Counted from the stretch's first letter, positions 46,585-58,583 are shown. The stretch is 64,000 nt of DNA from Proteles cristata cristata (GCA_017311185.1 JAESUZ010003531.1:310001-374000), one strand, 5' to 3'. The notes: generated by a model not told the origin, from the sequence alone. Numbers and translations: made by a program.

Positions 46585-46770
46585 ATGATGATACATGTTT
46601 TATATATATTATCACATTTAATCCTCAGAGTAAATAAATTAGATAAAATTATAAATCCATCTTTCAGATATGGAAAGTGAATTTTAGAAAAGTTACATAA
46701 TGTGTGCATTGCCACAATCTCTGACTCCAGTACAAATATATTATTGTGAAAAATGTTAGTCTCTGTGATT
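46585..46770 (-). mobile_element. MIR, antisense
   Basis: TTATCACATTTAATCCTCAG, then TTTCAGATATGGAAAGTGAA and AAAGTTACATAATGTGTGCA are the complement of the MIR core (normally with ACAGATGAGGAAACTGAG). Confidence 0.8.
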
Positions 46771-46972
46771 ATTTTCCCAAATATTATAGACTAAGATAAA
46801 TGGTTCTGAATTTCAGATTTATGATTCCAACTTTAAATGGACACATGGACGCAAATGGACACAAATACTAGCTTCACAGTAGAGTGGAATGGTTTGGCCC
46901 TTACATTCCTAATTTATACTGCAAAGTGAAGAATACACATTCACATTACTACTAAATAAGTGAACAAATAAA

Positions 46973-46995
46973 TAGATAGATAGATGAATGAATAA

Positions 46996-47042
<47 letters not shown>
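46973..47042. repeat. (GATA)n microsatellite
   Basis: Three GATA units, a GAATGAATAAA interruption, then about 14 GATA units. The small open frames across it are artefacts. Confidence 0.97.
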
Positions 47043-47043
<1 letters not shown>

Positions 47044-47184
47044 TTGGAGACATGATTTATAACCTGTAGTTTTACCTAATAATAAGAATAGTTGTTTCAT
47101 ATTTGTGTAGTAAAATATTATCTCAACCCTTTTCTACAGTTTTATGTGTAGAAAATTATTTAGAGTTACATTTAGTCCTAAGTG

Positions 47185-47300
47185 GCTCAGAGCATGGAGC
47201 CTGCTTCTGATTCTGTGTCTCCCTCTCTCTCTGTTTCTCCTCTGCTCATGCTCTGTCTCTCAAAAATGAATAAATGTGAAAAAAACATAAATAAATAAAT
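47185..47300 (+). mobile_element. 5'-truncated CAN-type SINE
   Basis: Begins at GTGGCTCAGAGCATGGAGCC, so the tRNA-like head is lost. CT-rich stretch and CAAAAATGAATAAATG tail remain. Confidence 0.8.
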
Positions 47301-47304
47301 TTAG

Positions 47305-47699
47305 TCCTAGGTATTTTATTCTTATTGATGTCAATAGGATAGTTTTATTAATTTCTCTTCAGGCTCCTTTTTATTTATATTTACAAAATAGTAGGTTTAT
47401 ATATATATATTAATTTTTGTAGCCTGCAACTTTACTGATTTAATTTACCCGTTCTATAGTGTTTGAGGGATTCTTTAGGGCTTTTTATGTACTATCATCT
47501 CATCTGTAAATAGGTAAGTTTTAATTTTTCTTTACAAAATTGTTTGTGATTTTCTTTCTCTCTCTCTTTCTTCCTTTCTTTTTTGTCTGATTGCTGCAAC
47601 CAGGATTTCTAGTCCTATGTTGATCAAAAGTGGTGAGAATGGATATCTTGTGTTTCTGATCTTGAAGGAAAGCTTCCCATTGAGTATGATGTTAGCTTT
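47305..47699 (-). mobile_element. L1 reverse transcriptase fragment, antisense
   Basis: The complement reads from the block before the active site (AAGCTAACATCATACTCAAT) to the KYLGI block (CCTAGGTATTTTATTC at the left end). The active-site region is disturbed by a CT-rich patch near 47550-47580. Confidence 0.75.
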
Positions 47700-48478
47700 T
47701 GGTGAGGATGTGAAGAAAAAGGAATATTTATTTACTGTTGGTAAAAACAGAAATTGATGCAGCCACTACGGAACACAATATGGAAGTTCCTCCAAATACT
47801 AGGGGGGGAAAAAGAAATATAACATGATCCAGTCATTTAACTGCTGAGTATTCACCAAAGAAAGCTAAACACTAATTCAAAAAGATATATGCATGTCTAT
47901 GTTTATTGCAATATTGTTATTATTATGTTCATTACAGACAAGATAAAGAAACAACCTAAATGTCCCTCAATGTGTCAATGGACAGAGAAAATATGGTATA
48001 TACACACAATAGAATATTACTCATTGATAAAACAGCATAAAATCTTGCCATTCACAACATGGATGGACATAGAGCATATCATGCTAAATGAAATAAGTTA
48101 GACACAAAGACAATACCATCTGATTTTACTTAAATATGGGATACAAAAACACAAAACAAACAAACAGCAAACAAAAATAGAAACAGATATGTAAATACAG
48201 AGAACAAACTGGTGGTTGCCAGAAGGGTAGGGATGGTGGATGAACAAAATATGTGAAGGGAATTAAGATGTATAATCCCCTCTTTATAAAATATATAAGT
48301 CAAGGGCATGAAAGTTGTAGCATAGGAAATATAATCAGTAATATTGTAATAATTTTGTATGGTGACCGATGGAAACTACACTTACCATGGTGAACATTAT
48401 ATAATATATAGTTGTTCACAGTTGTATTCCTGAAACTCATGTGTATTAACTCTATTTCAAATTAAAAATCAAGAAAAA
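47700..48478 (+). mobile_element. Old L1 3' end, sense, directly abutting the antisense piece
   Basis: ORF2 C-terminus (frame 47889-48101 with KKQPKCPSMCQWTEKIWYIH and TWMDIEHIMLNEIS), then a 3' UTR with GGTAGGGATGGTGGATG and a long A-rich end. Together with 47305-47699 this looks like one insertion with an inverted 5' part, although about 1 kb of ORF2 is missing between the two pieces. Confidence 0.8.
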
Positions 48479-50955
48479 CAAAACAGACCCAAAATCGGGC
48501 CATGACCTAGAATTAACATATATGTCTCCAAATCATATTTGAGGGATATTACTTTGCACAAAAGGAGTTACTTAGATTAAAAAACTGCTCCACTCACTAT
48601 GTAATGACTGTAGTTGGCACCTATATGTTTCAGCAGTCTTGCCTACATATCCATTAATTCTAAATTTATTTACCATAAGCAATCTAGAGAAGTGAGGTTG
48701 TTTCTTTGTATAAACACATTGTATAAGTAACAACTTCCAGTTACCTTTCTGCTAGAAATTACCATCAGAAGATCTCATTAGATTGATTAAAAAATAAAGA
48801 TTTATTTTGGTTATTTCTTTTTACATTTGTGATGAAAAGAGGAAAGATTAGGTACAGACTTAGCTGCTAACATTTCCTTCCCACCCACACATAAGACTGG
48901 GCAGATGAGGAACAGTAGAGGTCACAGACAATTGCTTGAATGGCTGGTTTACAATAAGATGTGGGTATAGATACCCCAGAACATTTAAGATTGCCAGGGC
49001 AGTTTTGATTTAAAAAATTGTTCCTTTCCCCTAATCTCTTAACTTTTATTATCTATACTGCTATCACTGTACTGTTATAATTTCTATAAAAAAGATAAAA
49101 CTTTGAATATAAAGGAAACAAACTATATATAACTTAAAAGTGAGTTATTAAGTTTTATGCCTTGAGCTTTTATCTCATATTGTAACAATTGAACAAAAGA
49201 TGCCAAATAAATAAATAAATAAATAAATAAGAAAAATTAAAGTTTTGGAGGTATAGCTATAGAAATATTGAGAACCTAGATGTAAAAACTAATTAATTAA
49301 AAGCATACATATAAATACTCCCTAAAAATATCAATAAAAAGTTTAGACTATACATGTCTTCAGTGTTCAGTGCCTTTATTAACTTATGTTTCATAAAGAA
49401 AAAAGCTTCGATTATAACAAATTTTCAAAAATATTGAATAAGTTATATATTATATTGATAAGTTAAGAAAACTATTTGTAATACATATATAATACTTCTA
49501 AAGAGGAGGCAAAGAACTATAACTCATTGAAGAGGTACTCTCATTGTAGCATCTAGCATAATTTATCTCATTATAAAAATTTGGTGTTCTAACAGGGTCA
49601 GGCTTCTAAGAATTTTTTGAGAAAATTTCACTTCAAAGAAATATATAAATCTCTCTTATCTGCCTTTCAAAATATAATCCAATAATGTTCATGTAACTTT
49701 TCTTTATAATAAAAAAATTAAAGAATGTTACAAGTATTCTTAATATCTTTCAAAAAGGGTAAGACACTTTATATTTCAAGCATATTAACATAATAGATAT
49801 AAAAATGATACTATATGTGGACTTGAAAAACAATTTTGACATACTGTTTTGTGAAAGAAAAAGTGCCCTAAAAAGCATGTAAGGATTCATATCATCTTTG
49901 TAAAATATGTACGTGTTCATAAGTTGTTTTTAGAAAACTATGAAATATGTAATTTAAAAGATAACACAGTAACCAACTCTGGTTATTGAAATCTTATGTT
50001 TTTACACTTTTCTTCATAATTTCTTCTTAGACTTCAGATTGAATTGTTAAAAATTTTGTCTTTATGTACCGTTAAATTCTCTTTTCTAATATTATTTTCC
50101 ATCCACTCTTTTGTAGAAAGCATCTGCTTCATTCACACAGAATTAATTCTTGATCTTGGAATCTGTTAATATACCTTAGACTTTTCTGGTTATCATATGT
50201 TTTCTCTCCTTATAATTAAGGAAAATTATCTAACCTTCCTATACTTTACCCTCCAAATTTAAAGTTTTGTATCTACCAATAAAATTACTTTGATTGCCAT
50301 TTTCTTTGCATTTATTGCATTCTCTATTTATGCTCATCACAGAAGTTTTCACACTAGTTCTAGATATCGTCTTAAACTGTTCATAGCCTGTAATTTTAGA
50401 TATTTGATCATAATTTTGTATTTAAAATTATCCTCTTCCTATACATTATTTGTTTGGTTTTCCTCTTCTTAATTGTCCACACCAAAAATAAAGATTCAAG
50501 CCTTCTGTTATGTAACTAAGTTTTTTTTTTTCCTTCACAACTAAGCAAATGTACGTTATGGCAAGGCCATTACCCATATCTATAGAGATGCATTTCAGCT
50601 AGTAGTTTAGCAAGATGCTCATATACCTCAGAGATTTTTATCAACATACTCATCAAATAATACATGATATAATAATATTGTTGCTCCAATTTTCAGAGGA
50701 AAAAAAAGGTGTTGATAAAGTCACTTATTACCACTGGGAAAAATGTGTAAACAGAGAACAGAATTTGTTACACTATATCATGTTTCAGACAATATTTTCA
50801 CATTTTAAAATATTAAAAATTTGTGTAAAATTACATTAGCATATTATTAAACCATGTAGCATCCACTTGGGTAGAACAGTGTTGATATTATTCTAGATAT
50901 TTATATATGCAAAGAGTGCCATATCACACTAATTCTTCAAATCAAAATAAATCTG
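48479..50955. other. Repeat-poor AT-rich interval downstream of the receptor gene
   Basis: About 2.5 kb without a recognised SINE, young L1 or coding region, the longest such gap in the window. Contains only a short AAAT tract and a T-run at 50521. Old repeats too diverged to see are possible. Confidence 0.5.
49204..49231. repeat. (AAAT)n tract
   Basis: Six to seven AAAT units. It could be the tail of a vanished retroelement. Confidence 0.85.
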
Positions 50956-51150
50956 GGGGATTATGGGTAATTCAGTCATTTCAGCATCTGACTCTTGATT
51001 TTGGCTCTTGTCATGATGTCATCGTTCATGATACTGAGCCCTGCATCAGGCTCTGCACTGACAGTGTGGGGTTTGGGATACTCTGTCTCCCTCTCTCTTT
51101 CTCTCTGTCCCTCCACCTCCCCTCAATATAAATAAACACACTTTAAAAAT
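50956..51150 (+). mobile_element. Old CAN-type SINE
   Basis: GGGGGATTATGGGTAATTCA head, box B poorly preserved, tail AATATAAATAAACACAC. Confidence 0.75.
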
Positions 51151-51159
51151 GAAAATAAG

Positions 51160-51335
51160 GACGCCTGGGTGGCTCAACTGTTTAAGTCTCCGACTTCAGC
51201 TCATGACATGATCTCATGATTCGTGGGTTCGAGCCTGTTTCAGATTGTTTGTCTCCCTCTCTCTCTGACCCTGCCCTGCTCTCTCTCTCACTCTCTCTCT
51301 CTCAGAAATAAAGAATACATTAAAAATTAAAAAAA
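51160..51335 (+). mobile_element. CAN-type SINE with internal deletion after box B
   Basis: Box B GGGTTCGAGCC is joined directly to TGTTTCAGATTGTTTGTC. About 45 bases (GGGCTCTGTGCTGAC region) are missing. GAGCC occurs at both edges in full copies, so deletion at a 5-base microhomology is likely. Confidence 0.88.
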
Positions 51336-51486
51336 AATCTGAAGGTGAATAGCACTCAATGTTTCTTTCAGTATGCTGAAGAATCAATTTGCAGTCATTA
51401 CTAGGGGTCTTTATTCTTTCTTGGTATCTAATGTTTCTTGGGTGTAGACAAAATCTTTGTTGTATGAGAGCAGTATGTATTTTAAA

Positions 51487-51698
51487 TTTTTTTTAATGTT
51501 TTATTTTTATTTCTAGGAGAGAGAGACAGCATGAGCAAGGGAGGGTCAGAGAGAGAGGGAGTCACAGACTGAAACAGGCTCCAGGCTCTGAGCCGGCAGT
51601 CAGCACAGAGCCTGACGCGGGGCTCGAACCCACAAACTGCGAGATCATGACCTAAGCGAAAGTCAGACGCTTAACCGACTAAGCCACCCAGGCGCCCC
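51487..51698 (-). mobile_element. Inner SINE of a nested pair, antisense
   Basis: Young subtype. TGTATTTTAAA before it (51476-51486) is repeated at 51699-51709. Confidence 0.93.
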
Positions 51699-51709
51699 TG
51701 TATTTTAAA

Positions 51710-51927
51710 ATTTTTAAATGTTTTTATTTTATTTTTCAGAGAGAGAGAGACAGAGTTCAAGGAGGAGAGGGACAGAGAGAGAGGGACACACAGAATCTGA
51801 AGCAGGCTCCAGGCTCTGAGGTGTCAGCACATAGCCTGACATGGGGCTTGAACTCATGGACTGTGAGATCATGACCTGAGCCAAAGTCGGATGCTTCACT
51901 AACTGAGCCACCCACCCAGGTGACCCA
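51710..51927 (-). mobile_element. Outer, older SINE of a nested pair, antisense
   Basis: Older subtype (GGGGCTTGAACTC in place of the box B complement). Its 19-bp target-site duplication AGAGCAGTATGTATTTTAA lies at 51467-51485 and 51928-51946, on the far sides of both SINEs. The inner copy therefore entered the T-rich edge of this one. Confidence 0.92.
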
Positions 51928-51946
51928 AGAGCAGTATGTATTTTAA

Positions 51947-52164
51947 TATCTGCCATGTCCTATGGTTCTCCAATCATGGTCATCTGTGCCAAGGCCAGAG
52001 AAAATTTCTTTACTCAGACATGTGTAAAGTCACCCAATTCCTTTCCAGGTTGTTCTAGAGCACAGATGGATGTCCATTATTATTAGATCAGAAAGGTTTT
52101 TCTACTCTCTCAAAAGTTAAGACGCTTTATATGTTTGATTAAATAATTTATGCACATCTTACTT
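51947..52164. other. No feature recognised
   Basis: Short unassigned interval between SINEs and an ancient L1 piece. Confidence 0.4.
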
Positions 52165-52480
52165 AAAGAAGAGTGCGTGTATTTTATTAAAATAGCTGAA
52201 TACATTTTGACAAACTTCACACACTTATGTTATCACCATCTAGAATAAAACATAGAAGAAATGATCCCCAGAACCTCCTTTTTAACCCAACACTCAACAT
52301 AAATGTTATCCTGACTTCTGGAAACAGCCTATTTTAAATATTTATATAAGATGAATGACATCGTACAGGGTATATTCTTTATGTCCAATTTCTTGGTGCT
52401 TAATATTTTTTCTGAGATTCACGTCCGTTGTCAGATATAGCTGTGGAATTTCCATTCCAGGTGTTTACTTGTTTGAATAT
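52165..52480 (-). mobile_element. Ancient L1M 3' UTR fragment, antisense
   Basis: Follows the old L1 pattern: ACATTTTGACAAACTTCACA, CACCATCTAG, GAATGACATCGTACAGGGTA and TTTTCTGAGATTCACGTCCG. Very diverged. Confidence 0.55.
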
Positions 52481-52532
52481 GCAAAAAGTTTTACAGGTTA
52501 AAGGCATTTTGAGAGTGTGTATATAATAGTTC

Positions 52533-52619
52533 GATAGATAGATGATAGATAGAAAGAAAGAAAGAAAGATAGAAAGGAAGGAAGGAAGGAAGGAAGGAAG
52601 GAAGGAAGGAAGAAAGAAA
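52533..52619. repeat. Compound (GATA)/(GAAA)/(GGAA)n microsatellite
   Basis: GATAGATAGAT, then GAAAGAAAGAAA, then about ten GGAA units. Confidence 0.97.
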
Positions 52620-52696
52620 TTCTTCTTCTGTAATCATTTCTAAACACCTTATACATCAAATGTGTCACATTGATAATGAAGCTCACTTTCATTCAC

Positions 52697-53190
52697 TGTC
52701 TTAGTTTTCTATTACTGCATACACAGATTACCACATACCTAACAGCTTAAAAGCACAATTTGGACATTTTTATAGGTCAGACTCACTGAAATAAAATTAT
52801 GGTGTCCCAGGGCTTTGTTCTGTTCTCGATTTTAGGAAAAAATCTGTGTCCTTGTATTATCCAGCTTCTAGAGGTTTCCCACATTCCTTGAATCACGGGA
52901 CTCCTGTCTTTATTTATAAAAGTCAATATTGCCCAGTAAAGTTTATCCCATCCTGCCATCTTTCTGATTCTCAGACTAATCTTAAAAGCTCTCAATTTTT
53001 ATTATTTTATGTGATAACACTGAGCCCAATTGGATAAGCTAGAATATTCTCTCCATCTCAAGGTCTATAACTTTAACTCCATCTACAATGTTCTTTTTTC
53101 ATATAAATAACATATTCATCGACTCTGGGTATTATCATGTGGACTTTTTGAGTATTCATGATTTGCTACCCTGTGATGGATTCCAAATGT
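52697..53190 (-). mobile_element. MaLR-type LTR (MLT1-like), antisense
   Basis: The complement of an LTR end (TTCTATTACTGCAT, ACAGATTACCAC) at 52703, then CAGCTTCTAGAGGTTTCCCA, and near the far end ATCTCAAGGTC, TTAACTCCATCTAC and ATAACATATTCA. No internal retroviral sequence remains, so it is a solitary, strongly decayed LTR. Confidence 0.7.
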
Positions 53191-53559
53191 TCTTTTTTGA
53201 ATGAAAGCTACTATTTCCATGCAAATTCTCAACAATAAATATTTGGTATTAAAATGAAGAAGCATTCAAGTATAAAATGAGGGATTCCATGTAAGGAGAA
53301 ACAAAGCAATATCTTGCAGTGAATGGGGTCATATTATATGCTGTACATCTGCCATTTGTATACTACATGACAACTACTTGAAAATGAGCCAGTTATATGA
53401 ATCATTTTTCAAGAAATCCATGTATATCTACTGTTGTTGATTTTTTTCTCTGCATATTGCACAGATTCATCAGTTTTTTCTTATGAAAATAGTTATTTAT
53501 GACAAAAAATATGTATGTACAGAATTAGAACTATTAAATAAAAATATAATCCATTGCCA
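53191..53559. other. AT-rich DNA, nothing identified
   Basis: No gene or repeat recognised. Confidence 0.45.
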
Positions 53560-53568
53560 GAAACATTT

Positions 53569-53778
53569 ATTTTTATTTTTATTTATTTCTAGGAGAGAGA
53601 GAGATAGCGTGAACAGGGGAGGGTCAGAGAGAGAGGGAGACACAGACTCTGAAACAGGCTCCAGGTTCTGAGCTGGCAGTTAGCACAGAGCCCGACGCGG
53701 GGCTCGAACCCATGAACCGCGAGATCATGACCTAAGTGAAAGTCGGACGCTTAACCGACTAAGCCACCCAGGCGCCCC
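53569..53778 (-). mobile_element. Young CAN-type SINE, antisense
   Basis: GAAACATTT at 53560-53568 and 53779-53787 flank it. The box B complement GGGGCTCGAACCC is intact. Confidence 0.95.
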
Positions 53779-54268
53779 GAAACATTTTTTGGAGATTCAG
53801 ATTAGTGACAATTAAACTCAGTCCATCAATACACCTTAAATATTTTTTTACTTCAATATCAAACAATATATAATTTATACAATTTATTTCAATTAGGTTC
53901 TTTCCGTCTGGACGATATCTTAAAAAATGACAGAAGTATGTCAAAGATATTGCAATTTTAGTTCTGGACCATGGCACCAAAGCAAATATAATAAAGTGTG
54001 TCAAATATTTTTTTTTGTTTTCCTATTGCATATAAAAGTTATGTTTGTACTATATTGTAGTTTAGTAAGTATGAAATGGCATTATGTCTATAGAAAAAAA
54101 TTATATAATTAAAATATTGCTAAACAATACTAACCATCATCTGAGCTTTGAGTGAGGTATAAACTATTTGATGGTGTATACTTACCCTGACGTTGAGGGA
54201 TGCTGACTAATCAGTGTTGATCAACGTTGAGGCAGCTATGGAAATTTATAAATATAAAACAATAATGA

Positions 54269-54460
54269 GGGTGCCCAGGTCACTCAGTCTGTTAAGCATT
54301 CAACTCTTGATTTAAACTCAGATTAAAATCTTGTGGGCTAGAGAATTTGAGCCACATGTCAGGCTCTGTGACAATAGTGTGGAGCCTGCTTGGGATTCTC
54401 CGTCTCTCTCCATCTCTCAGCTGCCTCACCCTCTCTCTCAAATATAAATACATATTTAAA
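54269..54460 (+). mobile_element. Old CAN-type SINE in Tigger1
   Basis: GGTGCCCAGGTCACTCAGTC head, tail CAAATATAAATACATATTT. Tigger1 text stops before it (ATATAAAACAATAATG) and resumes after it. Confidence 0.8.
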
Positions 54461-54753
54461 AACCAATACTAAAATGTGCTGTATTGATTGATTTTTCTTT
54501 TAATGGAGATTTCTCTGTAAGAATTAGTGGTTTTATCAGCATTTTAGCCACAATAAAACTTCTTTGAAAGTTGGAGTCAGTACCTAAAACCTGCCCTCTA
54601 TTTATAAACTAAGTTTATGTGATTTTCTAAATCCATTGTTGTCATTTCAAGAATTTTCATAGCATCTCACCAAGAGTAGTGTCCACATCAGAAAAACAAT
54701 TTCTTTTTTCAGCCATAAGAAGCCGCTGTTTATCCATTAAAGATTTAATATGA

Positions 54754-54956
54754 GGGGCGCCTGGGTGGCTTACTCGGTTAAGAGTCCGACTTTCGCTTAG
54801 GTCATGATCTCGCGGTTCGTGGGTTCGAGTCCCGCGTCGGGCTCTGTGCTGACTGCCAGCTCAGAGCCTGGAGCTTGTTTCAGTCTGTGACTCCCTCTCT
54901 CTCTGACCCTCCCCTGCTCTCTCTCTCTCTCCTAGAAATAAATAAAACATTAAAAA
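54754..54956 (+). mobile_element. Young CAN-type SINE in Tigger1, perfect 15-bp duplication
   Basis: AAAGATTTAATATGA at 54739-54753 and 54957-54971. The transposon sequence (ATGAGATTGCAGCAATTC) continues across the insertion. Confidence 0.96.
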
Positions 54957-55458
54957 AAAGATTTAATATGAGATTGCAGCAATTCTGTAACATTTTCAAG
55001 CTTCACGTCTTTTAATATTTATTTATTTATCTATTAATTTCCTTATTCACTTATTGTTTTTTTAAGTTTAAATCCAAGTTAGTTAACATACAGTGCAATA
55101 ATGATTTTAGGACTAGAATTTAGTGATCCATCACTTACATATAATACCCAGTGATCATCCAAGTGCTCTCCTTAATGCCCATCACTCATTTAGCCAATCC
55201 CTCTATCCAACATGCCTCCAGCAAACCTCAGCTTGTGTCTGTATTTAAAAGTCTCTTATAGTTTGTTTCCAAACGGTTTTTATCTTAGTTTTACTTCCCG
55301 TCAACTATGTTCATCTGTTTTGTTTCTTAAATTCCACATATGAGTGAAATCATATATTTATCTTTCTCTGACTTATTTCACTTAGCATAATAGACCTATT
55401 TCCATCTATGTTGTTGCAAATGGTAAGATTTATTCCTTTTGAATGCAGGGTAATATCC

Positions 55459-55471
55459 CTGTGTGTGTGTG

Positions 55472-55504
<33 letters not shown>

Positions 55505-55505
55505 A
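55459..55505. repeat. (GT)n microsatellite in L1
   Basis: About 23 GT units with one TTTG interruption. Confidence 0.96.
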
Positions 55506-55680
55506 CAATTTTCTTTATCTATTCATTAGTCGATAGACACTTCAGCTCTTACAACACTTTGACAATTGTCAATAGTGCTGATATAAATATTGAGGTGCAT
55601 GTGACCCTTCATATTAGCATTTTTAATTCTTGGATAAATACATAGTAGTGCAATTGCTGGGCCACAGGAAAGTTCTATAT

Positions 55681-55900
55681 TTTTTTTTTTAAATTTTCTT
55701 TAATGTTTATTTTATTTTTGAGATAGAGACAGAGGGTGAGTGTGGAAGGGACAGAAAGAGAGGGAGACATAGGATCCGAAGCAGGCTGTAGCCTCTGAAC
55801 TGTCAGAACAGAGCCTGATGCAGGGCTAGAACTTACAAACTGTGAGATCATGACCAGAGCCAAAGTTGGTACTTAACCAACTAAGTCACCCAAATGTCCC
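55681..55900 (-). mobile_element. Older CAN-type SINE, antisense
   Basis: AATGTTTATTTTATTTTTGA tail side. Box B complement decayed to GGGCTAGAACTTAC. Head complement AGTCACCCAAATGTCCC. Lies within L1 ORF2. Confidence 0.85.
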
Positions 55901-56389
55901 TATATTTAAATTTTTGAGGAGCCTCCATACTGTTTTCCAGAGTGGCTGCCCCAGTTTGCATTCCCAGCACCAGTGCTAAATGATTCCTCTTTCTCTGCAT
56001 CCTCACCAACATCTGTTGTCTGAGTTTTAATTTTAGCCATTCTAACAGATGTGGGGTGATGTCTCACTGTGGTTTTGATTTGTATTTCCATACTTATAAG
56101 TGATATTAAGCATCTTTTCATGTGTCTATTAGTCATCTGGATATCCTCTTTGGAAAAGAGGCATGGACATGGACAAAAAAGCATGCCTTTTGTCTATTTC
56201 TTGATTGGATTATTTGTTTTGGGGTGGTATTGAGTTTCATAAATTCTTTATAGATTTTGGATACTAACCCTTTATCTGATACCTTATTTGCAAATATCCT
56301 CTCCCATTCCATCAGTTGCTTTTTAGTTTTCTGATTGTTTCCTTTGCTCTGAAGAATCTTTATCTTGATGAAGTCCCAATAGTTATTTT

Positions 56390-56565
56390 CTTTAATTTTT
56401 AATGTTTATTTATTTTTAAAAGAGAGAGAGAGGGAGAGGGAGACAGATTCTGAAGTAGGCTGCAGGCTCTAAGCTGTCCACACAGAGCCTGATGTCTCAC
56501 AAATCATGAGATCATGACCTGAGCCGAAGTTGGATGCTAAACAAACTGAGCCATCAGGTGCCCTC
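56390..56565 (-). mobile_element. Older CAN-type SINE, antisense
   Basis: AATGTTTATTTATTTTTAAA tail side, core shortened after CAGAGCCTGATG, head complement GAGCCATCAGGTGCCCT. Confidence 0.85.
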
Positions 56566-57402
56566 TAATAGTTCATTTTTTATTTTGTTTCCCTTACTTA
56601 CCTCATAATACATGTCAAGTAAGAAGCTGCTACAACTGAGGTCCAAAAGGTTTTTGTTTGTTTTCTCCTCTATGATTTTGATGACTTCCTCTCTTATGTT
56701 TAGCTCTTTCATTATTTTGAGTTTATTTTGTGTATGGTTTAAGAAAGTGGTCCTGGTTCATTCTTCTGCATGTCTCAGTCCAGTTTTCCCAACATCATTC
56801 GTTGAACTACTTTCTCCCACTGGATACTCTGTCCTGCTTTGTCAAAGGCAAGTTGGCCATATACTTGTGTGTCCATTTCTGGGCTCTCTCTTCTGTTCCA
56901 TTGAACAATGTGTCTGTTTTTGTGCTAGTACCATACTGTGTTGATTATTACAGCTTTGTAATATAGCTTGAAGTCCAAAATTATGATACCACCAGCTTTG
57001 CTCTCTGTTATAAGATTACTCTGGATATCTGGGAGTCTTCTCTGGTTCCATACCAATTCTGGAATTGTTTGTTCTAGCTCTGAAAAAGAATGCTAGTGTT
57101 ATTTTGATGGGGATTGCATTGAATATGTAGATTGTTTTGGGTAGTATCAATATTTAAATAATATTTGTTCTTTCAATCCATGAGCATTGAATGTTTTTTC
57201 ATTTTTAATGTCTTCTTCAGTTTCTTTCATAAGCATTCTATAGTTTTCAGTGTATAGGTTTTTTACCACTTTGGTAAAGTTTATTCCTAGGTATTTTATG
57301 GCTTTCCCTGTAAATATAAATGGGATTGATTTCTTGATTTCTCTTTCTGTTACTTCATTATTGGTGTATAGAAAGGCAACAGAATACTGTACATTGACTT
57401 TA

Positions 57403-57609
57403 TTTTTTTAATGTTTTATTTGTTTCTGAGAGAGAGAGGCAGTGTGAGAAGGGGAGGGTCAGAAGGAGAGAGGGAGACACAGAATCCGAAGCAGGATCCA
57501 GGATCTGAGCTAGCTGTCATCACAGCGCCCGACGTGGGTCTCGAACCCTCGAACCGTGAGATCATGACCTGATCGGACACTTAACCGACTGAGCCACTCA
57601 GGCCCCCCA
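57403..57609 (-). mobile_element. CAN-type SINE, antisense, perfect 15-bp duplication
   Basis: TGTACATTGACTTTA at 57388-57402 and 57610-57624. Confidence 0.95.
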
Positions 57610-57880
57610 TGTACATTGACTTTATATACTGCAACTTTCCTGAATCCAAGGATCAAATCTAACAGATTATTATTATTTTTGGTGGAGTCTTTTGGGTTTT
57701 CCACATAGAGTATTATGTCATCTGTGAAGAATGAAAATTTGATTTACTCTTGCTAATTTGGATGCCATTTATTTCTTTGTGTTATTTGATTGCTGAGGCT
57801 AGGAATTCTAACATTATGTTGAATAACCATGATGAGAGTGGACATCCTTGTCATGTTTCTGACCTTAGGGGGAAAGCTGG

Positions 57881-57883
<3 letters not shown>

Positions 57884-57915
<32 letters not shown>
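57884..57915. repeat. (GT)n microsatellite in L1
   Basis: About 15 GT units in the antisense reverse transcriptase region. Confidence 0.96.
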
Positions 57916-57916
<1 letters not shown>

Positions 57917-58051
57917 TTTGTTTTTTTTCCATTGAGGATAATATTAGTGGTGGGTCTTTCATACGTGCCCTTTATGATCTTGAGGTGTGTCCCTTCTATC
58001 ACTAACTTTCTTGAGGGTTTTTATCAAGAAAGGATGTTGTGCTTTTTCAAA

Positions 58052-58225
58052 TGCTTTGGGTTTTTTTTATTATTTTACAAATAGTTTATTGTTAGATTGG
58101 TTTCCATATAACACCCAGTGCTCATCCCCACAAGTGCCCTCCTCCATGCCCATCTCCACCCTCCCACTCACACCCATCAGTCCTTAGTTTGTTCTCAGCA
58201 TTCAAGAGTCTTCATGGTTTGCTTT
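58052..58225 (-). mobile_element. Short young L1 3' UTR insertion, antisense
   Basis: TTTTACAAATAGTTTATTGT, then ATAACACCCAGTGCTCATCC and CAAGTGCCCTCCTCCATGCC, ending near TCAAGAGTCTTCATGG. The host L1 sequence is broken on both sides. Confidence 0.85.
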
Positions 58226-58583
58226 GTATGCACACATTGAGAGGATCAGGTGGTTCTTACTCTTTCTTTTACTAATATGATATTTCACATTGATTTGTGG
58301 ATATTGAACAAGCTCTGCATCCCAGAAATAAATTTGATTTGAAAGTTGTGAATAACTCTTTTAACGTATTGTTGGATCCAGTTTTGTAGTGTATTGTTGA
58401 GAATTTTTGCATCCATGTTCATCAGGGAAATTGGTCTGTAGTCCTTGTTAGTGGGGTCTTTGTTTTTTGAATCAAAATCAGATCTACTGATCTGGTAGAA
58501 TAAGTTTGGAAGTTCTCCTTCCATTTATATTTCTTGGAGCAGGTTCAAAAGAATAAGTGTTAAGTCTTTAAATATTTTCTAGA

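Noticed and set aside
52697..53190. Endogenous retrovirus with genes
   Set aside because: Only LTR-type sequence is present; no gag, pol or env reading is seen nearby.
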